Numbered from the stretch's first letter, positions 10,358-19,158 are shown. The stretch: 64,000 nt of DNA from Gemmatimonadota bacterium (GCA_009841115.1 VXML01000093.1:61372-125371), one strand, 5' to 3'. Notes: generated by a model not told the origin, from the sequence alone. Numbers and translations: made by a program.

Positions 10358-10394
10358 GGTATTGGGTCTCCCTTATCTGGGGGGCAATTAAAAA

Positions 10395-12344
10395 TCAATA
10401 GGCCACCGCGATAACGCCGCTCTTGATTCCCTCTTCCGCTTGGATATCTACCGCTATTCGATATAAGTAGAGTCCCGGAGGCACTAGCTGGTTAGAGCGG
10501 TCCGTCCCATTCCAGGGATGAGAATACTCTCCGATGGAAATGTCTCCAGCGTATATTTGCTTAACTAGCCGACCGGACAGGTCGAAGATTTCCACGGAGA
10601 CCGGAACTTGGGACGTTACCCGCAAGAGCTTATAGGAAATATGCACCACATCGTTAATGGCATCGCCGTTGGGCGTAAAGGGATTGGGTCCAATCTGCGG
10701 CGCAAATATCAGTGAACTGCTCAGCGATGTTTTCACTGAGATTCCGTCGCTCTCAATCTCGTCGGCAGCGTTGCCTGGGTTGATGCGCTGGCGCACCTCG
10801 TTCGGCTCGGCGCTGTTGAACACCTTACCAGTAAACAGCGTGCCCACTTCTCGCAGCACTGGCGCGTTGAACACTACCTCAATTAGGGCCCCGCTGTCGG
10901 TCGGCTCCAGCTTGCGCGGAAAGCTGATCTCAAAACCCAAGCCACCTGTGGTTCTCTCCCAAGTAAAGTCGTCGTAGTTGATGCCATCTATGCGTAGCGA
11001 ATCAACTGAAACCACCCCTGACGGCGTGGAGATTTCCACGCCGTCAAAGCCTGTGTCGCCGGCCCGGATGGTCGGCCGGATGAAATAGGTGAAATGCGTC
11101 GCTTGGCCCACTTGGGTATCAACCGGGAAAATTTCTCCCACTAAGCCGTGCACGGCCGGCGGCACTGAGGCCTTGAACTCGACATAATCGATCTTGCCTC
11201 CATCCTCGATAGTAGAAAAGAAGTCCACTTTGAGCTGGAGGAATTGGCGGGGACTAGGGGAAACGATGCTGGTCCCCGAATTTTTAAAAAGATAGGGACT
11301 GGACCAGAAGCTCCAGTTTTCCGTATCGGGGCTCACTCTATCTTGGGGTTTTACCGGCTTGAGAACATCGAGCAGCTTGCTGTAGCGGCGCTTGTATTCG
11401 CTCAGGGTCAAGTCGCCACCGCCATCGCGAAATTGCACGCTGTCCCGCTGCTCGGGTCGCAGTTGCCAAAAAATGTCGGGATGTGGATCTGTTCCCGTCC
11501 GGGTGCGAATATCGACCCGGGCGTCCGCATCCTGTCGGCCCGACCAGCGCATCTCGCCCCAACTGGCCAAGCCGCCTAGATCAACTACTTCGGACTCATA
11601 CGAGGCGCGGGCTAAGAAACCACCGCCGTAGAGTTCAAAATCGGCGAGCCCTATTTCCTTGGGTGTGTCGCGAAAAATCAGTAATTGGACTGTTTGAGTC
11701 GATATCGGTGGGTCTAAAATCACGCTGACTTCAGGTTCGGTATTTTCTTTTACCTCGGCTACGGTCGGGAAATAGGACATTCTGTTGCCAATATTGACCA
11801 GCCTCTCATCAAGAGAGCCAATGGAGAGCCGCTCCACAAAGTGCTCTGGCTTTTCCTCCAGGGGACGGAATCTCACTTCCCGGATGAGAAATCGCCCGCC
11901 TAAATCAAAAGTCAATTGCTCACTGAGGGTCCGCGAAGTGCCCACCTGAAAGCTCTCTGGAGCTACGGCTGGCCATGTGAGGCCCGTGGTCGGATCGCCA
12001 TCGACCAAGACCTCTCCAATCAGTTTATTTTGATTGGCGAAAAGCCGCACCCGTACCCAGCCACCCCTGCTCAATAGGGTCGCGGCGATGTCCTCGTCCT
12101 CATCAAAGTAGTTGGGTTGTAGTGAACCCGTCTGCAAAGAGTCCAACTCAAGGGCCTCCTGCAGTTGGGAGACCGACCATTCGATTTCCCTAAAGTCGAT
12201 GTCGAGACTTTCAAGGCTGTCTTTTTCCGCTGTTGAAAAGGGAGTGCCAATTCTATAAATAACCACGCCGGAGACATTTTGAGGGCAGAGGCTAACACCC
12301 AGCAACGCGAGTAAAAGGAACCCTATTGACTTAGGTGAAAGCAT
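10395..12344 (-). CDS. Secreted discoidin-like/FlgD-like protein (paralogue C)
   Basis: 649 residues from the ATG at 12344, 7 bases after AAGGA; a TTG two codons upstream is a less likely start. A signal peptide is followed by a discoidin-like segment (TFDLGGRFLIREVRFRP, about 145-165). The family block reads WGEMRWSG then VDIRTRTGTDPHPDIFWQLR; the second block reads LVGEIFPVDTQVGQATHFTY then FIRPTIRAGDTGFDGVEI; the FlgD-like module starts NPFTPNGDAINDVVHISY and ends LVPPGLYLYRIAVDI. The gene lies directly downstream of an intrinsic terminator (12369-12398) that separates it from the CBM9-like gene, so transcription probably arrives by read-through. Function unknown. Confidence 0.85.
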   Translation of the reverse strand: MLSPKSIGFLLLALLGVSLCPQNVSGVVIYRIGTPFSTAEKDSLESLDIDFREIEWSVSQLQEALELDSLQTGSLQPNYFDEDEDIAATLLSRGGWVRVRLFANQNKLIGEVLVDGDPTTGLTWPAVAPESFQVGTSRTLSEQLTFDLGGRFLIREVRFRPLEEKPEHFVERLSIGSLDERLVNIGNRMSYFPTVAEVKENTEPEVSVILDPPISTQTVQLLIFRDTPKEIGLADFELYGGGFLARASYESEVVDLGGLASWGEMRWSGRQDADARVDIRTRTGTDPHPDIFWQLRPEQRDSVQFRDGGGDLTLSEYKRRYSKLLDVLKPVKPQDRVSPDTENWSFWSSPYLFKNSGTSIVSPSPRQFLQLKVDFFSTIEDGGKIDYVEFKASVPPAVHGLVGEIFPVDTQVGQATHFTYFIRPTIRAGDTGFDGVEISTPSGVVSVDSLRIDGINYDDFTWERTTGGLGFEISFPRKLEPTDSGALIEVVFNAPVLREVGTLFTGKVFNSAEPNEVRQRINPGNAADEIESDGISVKTSLSSSLIFAPQIGPNPFTPNGDAINDVVHISYKLLRVTSQVPVSVEIFDLSGRLVKQIYAGDISIGEYSHPWNGTDRSNQLVPPGLYLYRIAVDIQAEEGIKSGVIAVAY

Positions 12345-12368
12345 GCCCAATCCTTTGGCAAAATTATT

Positions 12369-12398
12369 AAAAAAGGGGGCGAAGATGACCTCGCCCCC
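12369..12398 (-). terminator. Intrinsic terminator after the CBM9-like gene
   Basis: Read on the minus strand: GGGGGCGA, an 8-base loop, TCGCCCCC, then a run of six T. The stem is perfect over 8 bp and strongly GC-rich. It lies 31 bp past the stop of the 12429-13355 gene and about 25 bp before the next start, so it probably reduces expression of the downstream block relative to the first gene. Confidence 0.85.
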
Positions 12399-12428
12399 GA
12401 ACTGCTCGTTTTCTCTTATTTGTTCTCC

Positions 12429-13355
12429 TTAGCGGGAGAAACTCGCCTTGATGTCCCCCCAGCTATCCGACTCGACGGCGGTGCCCACGTCTTCACCCGC
12501 TACCCAGATGCTCTCATCAAAGGGGAGCAGGACGTAGTCAACCATAGCGGTCGCTTTGAAATAGATTTCCGTGTCGCCGCTATTGGTCCAGTAGCCGTTG
12601 TACGTGCCTTCGGGACCGTTGTCATCGTCCTGAACGGCAAAACCAATACCCATGATTTCGCCTGCCTGCATCGTATGGACGATCACATCTTCGTCATCTA
12701 TGCCCGTAGAGCTGGTAGGCAAATCGTCGAAGGGAGTGAACCACATCTCCATGAATAGGGTTCCGGCTCCGCCGTTGATATCGCCCTCAAAACTCCACTT
12801 GGCGCCGGAATAAGGCTCAACGCCAGCCCATGGAGCTCCACCCCAAAGCCACATGTGATTTTCTTGGTGCAGCGTGTAGCGGTAATTCTGGGATAGGGCT
12901 CCTTCCCATCTTTCCGGATCCAGATCCGCGGATTGTACATTCTGGAAGATGGCGTCACCGCTGTGGTCGAAGTCCAAAGTTACCTCGACCGTATCGAAGT
13001 TGTTCTCGATGGTCCCGTAAAAGAGGTCGTCGAACCGTTCCTCCATGAAATACAGAATATTGGTCACTGGACTCCAGCCGAAAATGATGCGCTCGGCTAG
13101 ATTGGAAGGGTCGGGATCTCCTTGGGTACCGGTGACGGTCTCGATCAGATCTTCATGGGTCACCCAGAAGACCGAAGGTACGTTGTCCCATTCACTTATG
13201 TCTCCGTCCATTTGGACATCTCGTATGCCATCGACGCCAATAGGCACCTGAACCGCGGCCCAGTTTCTGTCTGTCCGCAGGTGGGCCGAACTGGCCACGA
13301 CGGTGAAAAGGACAAAACTCAATGCTAGGAAGCTACAACTTATTGTTTTGCTCAT
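12429..13355 (-). CDS. Secreted CBM9-like domain protein
   Basis: 308 residues from the ATG at 13355, which has GGAAAGGA about 10 bases upstream and starts a clear signal peptide (MSKTISCSFLALSFVLFTVV, cleavage near SSAHL). A TTG 19 codons upstream is open but would bury the signal. The motif MDGDISEWDNVPSVFWV is the usual opening of family-9-type carbohydrate-binding (DOMON-like) modules. Later pieces fit the same beta-sandwich: FGWSPVTNILYFMEERFDD, VEVTLDFDHSGD, LFMEMWFTPFDDL. Its terminator immediately follows, so this gene may be the most strongly expressed of the block. It probably binds a saccharide or another small ligand at the cell surface; the substrate cannot be told. Confidence 0.8.
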   Translation of the reverse strand: MSKTISCSFLALSFVLFTVVASSAHLRTDRNWAAVQVPIGVDGIRDVQMDGDISEWDNVPSVFWVTHEDLIETVTGTQGDPDPSNLAERIIFGWSPVTNILYFMEERFDDLFYGTIENNFDTVEVTLDFDHSGDAIFQNVQSADLDPERWEGALSQNYRYTLHQENHMWLWGGAPWAGVEPYSGAKWSFEGDINGGAGTLFMEMWFTPFDDLPTSSTGIDDEDVIVHTMQAGEIMGIGFAVQDDDNGPEGTYNGYWTNSGDTEIYFKATAMVDYVLLPFDESIWVAGEDVGTAVESDSWGDIKASFSR

Positions 13356-13620
13356 CACCCACAGTCCTTTCCTGTGTGAGAAAACTGCTTTTTTTTGCAG
13401 TTGGTTGCTCAAAAGGGCTTTTTGTCTCCTCCTTTCAAATATTTTTCGGTGGCAAGGTAAGCGAAGCTACAAGATAAGTATTAATAAAGAAATAAGACTG
13501 GGAAATCAAGCTGATTCTTGTAAAGCATTGTTTTTATGAAATTCGCAATTATAAAGACATAAATTTTTTATTTATAAATATTTATATAAAATTAGGCCGA
13601 AATCGTAAAAAGTGTACGAA
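13356..13620 (-). promoter_or_regulatory. AT-rich upstream region of the surface-protein block
   Basis: 265 bp without a gene, including about 80 bp (13535-13615) that is almost all A/T and unlike the surrounding DNA. It lies upstream of the CBM9-like gene and probably carries the block promoter, but no single -35/-10 pair stands out. A small hairpin is visible at 13383-13402: AACTGC and GCAGTT around a run of eight identical bases, inside the leader of the 12429-13355 gene. A GGAGGAG lies further upstream, near 13430. Confidence 0.4.
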
Positions 13621-15297
13621 CTATTGATCTATGGGGATAATACCCTCGCCCTCTTGCAGCACCACGAGTCTATTGGCGGAGAGATTTTCAAACCGTTCTT
13701 CTAGGCCACTTGGCCAGCGCACTGCCAGTAAGTCGATGGTCTCTCTCTGCCCTAAGCCGAAATGGGCCCTCAAGTCATTGTGCGAGAGATAGCTGGCACC
13801 ACTCCGAATTTCGGTGCTTTGCGTGAGCCCTCCACTGTGAACCTCAATTCTAGCACCTATGCCGTCTCTGTTGCTTTCAGTGCCTATGGTCTTGACCATT
13901 AACCAGTTGTTCTCATTGCCTCCGTCGTTGCGCAATAAAGTGGGGTGATCGTTTAGATTTAGGACAAATATGTCTAGATCCCCATCATCATCGTAATCCC
14001 CGAAGGAAGCTCCTCTGCTCACTTTTTTTACCTCTAAGCCCTCCCCCGATACCTGCGATACCTCCGAGAAGGTGCCGTCGCCCAAATTTTCAAAGAGTTG
14101 ATTGGTCTGGGCATAGCTCGTGCCTAGATTGGCCCTGTCCAATTGGGGAAAGAGGTGCCCATTGGCGACGAAGAGATCTTTATCGCCGTCGTTGTCATAG
14201 TCGAAAAACTCGGTGCCCCAAGCCAAAAACTGGAAACTCTCCTTGCCCACGCCGGCGTCAAAGCTGAGATCGGAAAAGAATGTGCCGCGGTCGTTGTGGT
14301 AAAGCGTATTGGTCTGCTCCCAGAAGTTGGTGACTAATATGTCTTGGTACAGGTCATTGTCGTAATCCCCATAGGCAATTCCCATACAGCCTTGGGCCTC
14401 GCCGCTTTCGCCATAGGCAGCACCGATCATCCAGCCGATATCGGCAAAAGTCCCGTCGCCTTGGTTCTGATAAAGGAAGTTGGGGCCCGTGTCGTTGGCC
14501 ACATAGATGTCCACATCGCCATCCCGGTCGTAATCGCCGCCGATCACGCCCATACCGTAGAGCTTATCTTGGCCCACCACCCGCGCCTCCACAGTCACAT
14601 CCGCAAAAGTCCCGTCGCCTTGGTTGCGATATAGGATATCCCCGCTTCCCTTCATTCCGCGCGGTCCGAAGTGAACCCTTAAACCTTTCCACATATAGGA
14701 CTTATTGGGAGTAGTCTGCAGAAAGTGCTTGAAATCGACGTAGTTGGCTACGTACAGATCTAGATATCCGTCGCCATCGTAATCGAAGAAGGCGCATCCT
14801 GTGCCGAAGCGCTCGTCTCCTACTTGAGCGTACTCGGTCACATCGACGAAAGTCCCGTCGCCTTGGTTATCGTACAGTGCGTTTCTGCCGTAGTTGGTTA
14901 TATAAATGTCTAGGTCGCCATCGTTGTTGTAATCGCCGACGGCGCATCCCATACCCCAGCCCGCGTCGCCCAAGTTCGCTTCGTCGGTAGCATCGACGAA
15001 TTTACCGTGCTCGTTTCTATAAAAGGTATTGCGCGGGTGCTCTTGGTCTGGAAAGCCAACCACCTTCGACCCGTTCAAGATGTACAAATCCAAATCGCCG
15101 TCTTGATCGTAGTCGAAAAAAGCCGAGCCTCCCATCATGCTGTCGACTAAGTACGTCTGTTCGCTATCCCCGGAGACGTTTTGCGCCACAACCCCCACTT
15201 CCTCTGCTACATCCACGAACTGGACTCGCCTTTCTACTGTCCGTCCTTCGACAGCTAAGAGCCGTGAGGAAATGAGTAGGAGAAAAAAGAAATGCAT
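13621..15297 (-). CDS. Secreted FG-GAP/VCBS repeat protein with UnbV (ASPIC) domain
   Basis: 558 residues with a short signal peptide (MHFFFLLLISSRLLAVEG). At least seven FG-GAP blades carry Ca-binding loops (FFDYDQDGDLDLYIL, VGDYNNDGDLDIYIT, GGDYDRDGDVDIYVA), each followed by F/L-Y-x-N-x-G-D-G-T-F. The C-terminal ~95 residues form the UnbV/ASPIC module (NWLMVKTIGTESNRDGIGA, VRWPSGLEERF). Similar architecture occurs in CRTAC1-like extracellular proteins. It is a near paralogue of the gene at the left edge and lies 15 bp after the TPR gene in the same direction, implying one transcript. The Shine-Dalgarno sequence is weak. Confidence 0.9.
   Translation of the reverse strand: MHFFFLLLISSRLLAVEGRTVERRVQFVDVAEEVGVVAQNVSGDSEQTYLVDSMMGGSAFFDYDQDGDLDLYILNGSKVVGFPDQEHPRNTFYRNEHGKFVDATDEANLGDAGWGMGCAVGDYNNDGDLDIYITNYGRNALYDNQGDGTFVDVTEYAQVGDERFGTGCAFFDYDGDGYLDLYVANYVDFKHFLQTTPNKSYMWKGLRVHFGPRGMKGSGDILYRNQGDGTFADVTVEARVVGQDKLYGMGVIGGDYDRDGDVDIYVANDTGPNFLYQNQGDGTFADIGWMIGAAYGESGEAQGCMGIAYGDYDNDLYQDILVTNFWEQTNTLYHNDRGTFFSDLSFDAGVGKESFQFLAWGTEFFDYDNDGDKDLFVANGHLFPQLDRANLGTSYAQTNQLFENLGDGTFSEVSQVSGEGLEVKKVSRGASFGDYDDDGDLDIFVLNLNDHPTLLRNDGGNENNWLMVKTIGTESNRDGIGARIEVHSGGLTQSTEIRSGASYLSHNDLRAHFGLGQRETIDLLAVRWPSGLEERFENLSANRLVVLQEGEGIIPIDQ
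14444..14868. repeat. Near-identical DNA repeats encoding FG-GAP blades
   Basis: The core AAAGTCCCGTCGCCTTGGTT occurs in copies ending at 14466, 14625 and 14868; the first two share a slightly longer match (from 14444 and 14603). They encode the NQGDGTF segment of successive blades. Identity at nucleotide level points to recent internal duplication or gene conversion. Confidence 0.75.
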
Positions 15298-15312
15298 ATA
15301 AACCAGCAGTCT

Positions 15313-16869
15313 CTATGGGGTGGGAGTCTGCTGTCGCTTGGCGTCCAAGCTCTGGATAATCTCCTGCTGCTCTTCCGCTTCCCGATAGCGCCCCGCTTTG
15401 ATGTAGGCGTCTTTGAGCAGCCGGCGATACTCGAGATTATGCGGATCGAGACCGATGGCTAGCTTGTACTCATTGATCGCCTTTATATACCTACCTTGTT
15501 GGATATAGTGAGCGGCTAATTCGCCGTGGTATTTTGGATTGTCAGGCACTAAGACGACCCGTTGTTCCATATCCGCTATATTGCCTTCGCGCAGTTTTTT
15601 GAAGATTCCCATCTCCTTTGCGCCTTCCTCGCCTTTGCCCTGTTTCAGATAGGCGTTGGCCAGACCGAAATGTGCTTCGGCATTGTAGTAGTCGAGTTCG
15701 ATGGCTTTTTTGAATTTGCCAATTGCCTCTTCCGCACTGTCGATCTTGGCATATACGGCCCCCAAGGCGTAGTGGAAAATCGACTGGTCGGGCTCGAGCC
15801 GGATGGCATACTGGTATTGCTCAATAGCTTCTTGGTATTTTTTGTCTCTCGAGTAGATCATGCCGAGCCGGTAACGGGTGTAGGCCATATCGGGATTAAC
15901 TGCGAGTGCTTTGACGAACTGTTCCGCTGCTTTGTCGTACTGTCGCTGGCGTTCATAGGCCATACCCAGATTCTGCTGGAACCAACCGTTTTCAGGGGCC
16001 AATTCCACGGCCCTGCGATGCTCCTCAACGGCGGCTGCTAGCTTGTCTTGGTCCGCCATGACAGCCCCTAGCAGGGCTAGGGACTGGTCGGTGTAGACCA
16101 AGCCCAGTTTATCGTGTACCTCGGCCCAACTCGGCTCGAGTTGCAATGTTTTGTGGAATGCTTCTGCGGCCTCTGCAAGTTTGCCTATTGCCATATAGGC
16201 GTTTCCCAAGACGAAGTGGATAGACGGTTCGTTGGCGACCAGCTTGGCCGCTTGCCGCAATTCCTCTATGGCTTGAGAATAGGCCCCTTCTTCTAGGTAT
16301 ATCGTCCCGAGCCGGTAGCGAGAGGGACCGTAGTTGGGGTTGAGGTCGATAGCTGCTTTGAAATGCTCTGCTGCTTTAGTCCGCTTTTGGGTCTGTATGT
16401 AGATGACACCCAAGCCGTGGTGAGCGGGAAAATACTTGGGGTTGGCCTCAATGGCTTTTTGATAAGAATCGAGAGCCTCGTCGTACTCTTGGCGAATGAA
16501 AAAAAGTTTGCCCAACTTGTAGTGTGCCGGCGCGTAGCTTGGATCAATCTGGAGGACCTTGGCAAATTCCTTTTCCGCCTCATCGAATCGGTTTTGCAGG
16601 GCGTAGATGAAACCGAGGCCGTCGTGCGGATAGATATTATTGGCGTCTAATTCTATCGCTTGCTTGTACTCCCTCTCCGCGCTTTCATAGTCGCCCCTTT
16701 GGGCATGGCGCATACCGAGCCTATAATGCTCTTGGCTCCTTGAGGAAGCACTTGCCTCACCATCCTGCCCATGCGCGGCCCCAACGTGGTACAGGATACA
16801 TATAAATGAAATTGCATAGCCGATTCGGCAAAGAGTATGCAATGTCTTCCGTAGTTTTAAAAAATACAT
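15313..16869 (-). CDS. Secreted tetratricopeptide-repeat protein, about 12 TPRs
   Basis: 518 residues from the ATG at 16869, 9 bases after AGAGGA; a TTG 7 codons earlier is open but lacks a ribosome site. The N-terminal hydrophobic segment (ISFICILYHVGAAHGQ) looks like a signal peptide or anchor. Consecutive 34-residue repeats follow to the end, e.g. PHDGLGFIYALQNRFDEAEK, AHYKLGKLFFIRQEYDEALD and YRLGMIYSRDKKYQEAIEQY, with the W/L-G-Y-A-F-A-P spacing of TPRs. TPR solenoids are protein-protein scaffolds. The gene lies between two UnbV/FG-GAP genes on the same strand with short spacers, so it may organise those products; this is inference. A charged Pro/Thr-rich tail ends the protein. Confidence 0.88.
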   Translation of the reverse strand: MYFLKLRKTLHTLCRIGYAISFICILYHVGAAHGQDGEASASSRSQEHYRLGMRHAQRGDYESAEREYKQAIELDANNIYPHDGLGFIYALQNRFDEAEKEFAKVLQIDPSYAPAHYKLGKLFFIRQEYDEALDSYQKAIEANPKYFPAHHGLGVIYIQTQKRTKAAEHFKAAIDLNPNYGPSRYRLGTIYLEEGAYSQAIEELRQAAKLVANEPSIHFVLGNAYMAIGKLAEAAEAFHKTLQLEPSWAEVHDKLGLVYTDQSLALLGAVMADQDKLAAAVEEHRRAVELAPENGWFQQNLGMAYERQRQYDKAAEQFVKALAVNPDMAYTRYRLGMIYSRDKKYQEAIEQYQYAIRLEPDQSIFHYALGAVYAKIDSAEEAIGKFKKAIELDYYNAEAHFGLANAYLKQGKGEEGAKEMGIFKKLREGNIADMEQRVVLVPDNPKYHGELAAHYIQQGRYIKAINEYKLAIGLDPHNLEYRRLLKDAYIKAGRYREAEEQQEIIQSLDAKRQQTPTP

Positions 16870-16926
16870 AGAGAAATTATCCTCTCCCAAAGGGCACTGT
16901 GAGTCTCGTCGGACGGGCGGGGGAGA

Positions 16927-19158
16927 CTAGTGGTTGTGTGTCATCCCGTCCGATTCATTGCTTGGGTTGATGGCAAAAGATTTAAACTGTCGGCGAGTCG
17001 GACGCGAATCACCTTCGCGGATATATAGACTTTGGTCCATCTCGATGTCGTTGAAAATCTGCACTTCTCCGCTGGTGGGCCAGACGATTTCGATCTCTTG
17101 GATAGACTCAGCCTGTCCTAAACCTATTTCGCATTGCAGGCTGGAGGCACCAAAACTGCCTCCGCTGGTCACCGTGGAATAAATGTCGCGGCTGCCATGT
17201 GCAGTGTTCACGCTCACCTTTACGCGCGCTCCAATGGCGGCCCGATTGGTACGCCTGCCTTCGAGCCGGAGCTTGATCCAATGATTGCCGTGTCCTGGAT
17301 TGGCAAAGAGGACATTCTGATAGACATCGCCGGTAAAGGCACCGCCAATGACAGAAAAAACATCTTGGTCGCCATCGTGGTCAATATCGCCAAAAGCCAC
17401 ACCGTGGCCCTTTTGCAAATGCCCAAAGCCGCCCGAGGTAGTGACATCTTGGAAGAAATTGCCGTCGGCATTGCGGAACATGCGGTTGGGGACTAGCGTA
17501 GCCATATACGGATCGCCGGTGCCGATGTAACAATCTTGGTACCCGTCGTTGTCTAGGTCGCCGAAATTGCTGCCCATGGCTATGAGAGGCTCGTCAAGCC
17601 CTACCTTGCGCGTGACATCGGTGAAAGTTTCGTCGCCGTTGTTGCGGTATAGACGGGGTTCTTCCGCGCGGTGGGGCAAGCCCAAATAAGCGGCCGCCAC
17701 GTCTGCTACCTGACCTTTGAAACCGGCGACGAATATATCCTGCCATCCGTCATTGTCGTAATCCCAGAACCAAGTCGGAAAACTATAGGGTGGCCCGGCT
17801 ACGCCTGCCGTGGCCGTCACATCGGCGAAACGTCCGCTCCCCTGATTGCGAAAGAGCAGATTAGACTCTTCGGGTTTCAAGCGCGAGATATATAGGTCCA
17901 GTTGTCCATCGTTGTCGTAGTCGCCCCATATCACTCCTTTAACCCAGCCGACCACATCGAGTCCCGCTGCCTCGGCCACATCGACGAATTGTACCGCCGA
18001 TACTCCGCGCCCAGAGTCTTCTCCTTGGTTGCGGAACAACTCACACGGATGAATGGCGCTACCCTGAGATTCGTTGCCGACAAATAGGTCGATCCAACCG
18101 TCGTTGTCGAAATCGCCCCAGGCCGCTGTTTGCGTTGGGTGGAAAGTAAGCAAGCCGGCTGCCTCGGTCGCATCGAAAAAGCGCCCATTTCCCCGATTAG
18201 CCAACAGCGAGTTGGGGTAGCGTCCCTCGTCGAGCCAAGCGCCGCGCAGTACCAGCACGTCGGCATAGCCGTTGTTATCGTAGTCGGCTTGGCAGATGTT
18301 CAAACCGCCTACAATACCCTCCAAACCTGCCGCTTGGGTGCGATCGGCAAAGGTGCCGTCTCGTTGGTTGCGGAAGTAGCGGAGTGGGTCGCGCAGACCC
18401 CAAGATGAAGCCACGATATCGAGGTAGCCGTCGCCATCAAAGTCTTCCATAATAGCCCCCCCCGAAAGTCCCACCACATCCAGCCCCAATTGGGGAGCGA
18501 CATCGCGAAAACCCCCAATATCGTAGTCAGAGGTGAATACTTCGGGTGGAATCAGCAAGTTCTGCGGCACCTCTTCCGGGTATTGACCTAGCGTCATATA
18601 GGCGATATTGAGTAGCCAACGAGCCGACAAATCGTTTGGATTTCTGCTCAGAACCCCTAAAAACTCCTCGATAGCGGCGCTCGATCCGCGCTTTATTTGG
18701 TGCACTCCTGTGCCGCGAATCGGCATTAGGCAAGAGTCGATATTGTGTTGCACAATACAGTTTTCTTGTTCGCCCAAACGAAGATAGGCCAAGCCCACTA
18801 GCAGTTGGAGAGAATGACGAAGCCGAGGGTGGTGGACCACAGTCTGCAGGTGCCGGTACTCCTGTACTGCTTGCTCGGATTGGCCAGCTTGCAGCAGTTC
18901 GTTGGCAAGGGAAAGGCGGGCTTGCAAGATTTGTTCTCGCGTCCGGGGATTGGTGGCTGTACTGGACTGGTGTAGGCGGTCCAACCGAGCGCGGAAATAT
19001 GCAACTCGGTCCAAATTCACATACGGATGCGTGGCGGGATCGACGTTGGCGGCTATGTCTTCTAAGAGTTCAGCCATGCGCTGGGTGCTGGCCGCCTGCT
19101 CTCGCTCGGTACAGGCTACTAAGACAAGAAACCATCCTACAATAATTGGGATCCGCAT
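16927..19158 (-). CDS. Lipoprotein: N-terminal TPR-like region, FG-GAP propeller, UnbV domain
   Basis: 743 residues. The N-terminus MRIPIIVGWFLVLVACTERE has a lipobox ending at C16. Residues about 20-215 are helical with TPR-like repeats (QARLSLANELLQAGQSEQAV, LVGLAYLRLGEQENC, ARWLLNIAYMTLGQYPEEVP). From about 230 on, FG-GAP blades (MEDFDGDGYLDIVASSWG, WGDYDNDGQLDLYISRLKP, FGDIDHDGDQDVFSVIGG) form a propeller, closed by a UnbV/ASPIC module (NHWIKLRLEGRRTNRAAIG, EIEIVWPTSGEVQIF). TPR plus UnbV fusions are known among ASPIC-domain proteins. It is the first gene of the 19158-13621 block. Likely anchored in a membrane; partner unknown. Confidence 0.88.
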   Translation of the reverse strand: MRIPIIVGWFLVLVACTEREQAASTQRMAELLEDIAANVDPATHPYVNLDRVAYFRARLDRLHQSSTATNPRTREQILQARLSLANELLQAGQSEQAVQEYRHLQTVVHHPRLRHSLQLLVGLAYLRLGEQENCIVQHNIDSCLMPIRGTGVHQIKRGSSAAIEEFLGVLSRNPNDLSARWLLNIAYMTLGQYPEEVPQNLLIPPEVFTSDYDIGGFRDVAPQLGLDVVGLSGGAIMEDFDGDGYLDIVASSWGLRDPLRYFRNQRDGTFADRTQAAGLEGIVGGLNICQADYDNNGYADVLVLRGAWLDEGRYPNSLLANRGNGRFFDATEAAGLLTFHPTQTAAWGDFDNDGWIDLFVGNESQGSAIHPCELFRNQGEDSGRGVSAVQFVDVAEAAGLDVVGWVKGVIWGDYDNDGQLDLYISRLKPEESNLLFRNQGSGRFADVTATAGVAGPPYSFPTWFWDYDNDGWQDIFVAGFKGQVADVAAAYLGLPHRAEEPRLYRNNGDETFTDVTRKVGLDEPLIAMGSNFGDLDNDGYQDCYIGTGDPYMATLVPNRMFRNADGNFFQDVTTSGGFGHLQKGHGVAFGDIDHDGDQDVFSVIGGAFTGDVYQNVLFANPGHGNHWIKLRLEGRRTNRAAIGARVKVSVNTAHGSRDIYSTVTSGGSFGASSLQCEIGLGQAESIQEIEIVWPTSGEVQIFNDIEMDQSLYIREGDSRPTRRQFKSFAINPSNESDGMTHNH

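Noticed and set aside
12429..13412. Upstream TTG start for the CBM9-like gene
   Set aside because: It would place 19 charged residues ahead of the signal peptide; the ATG at 13355 has a good ribosome site and a standard signal.
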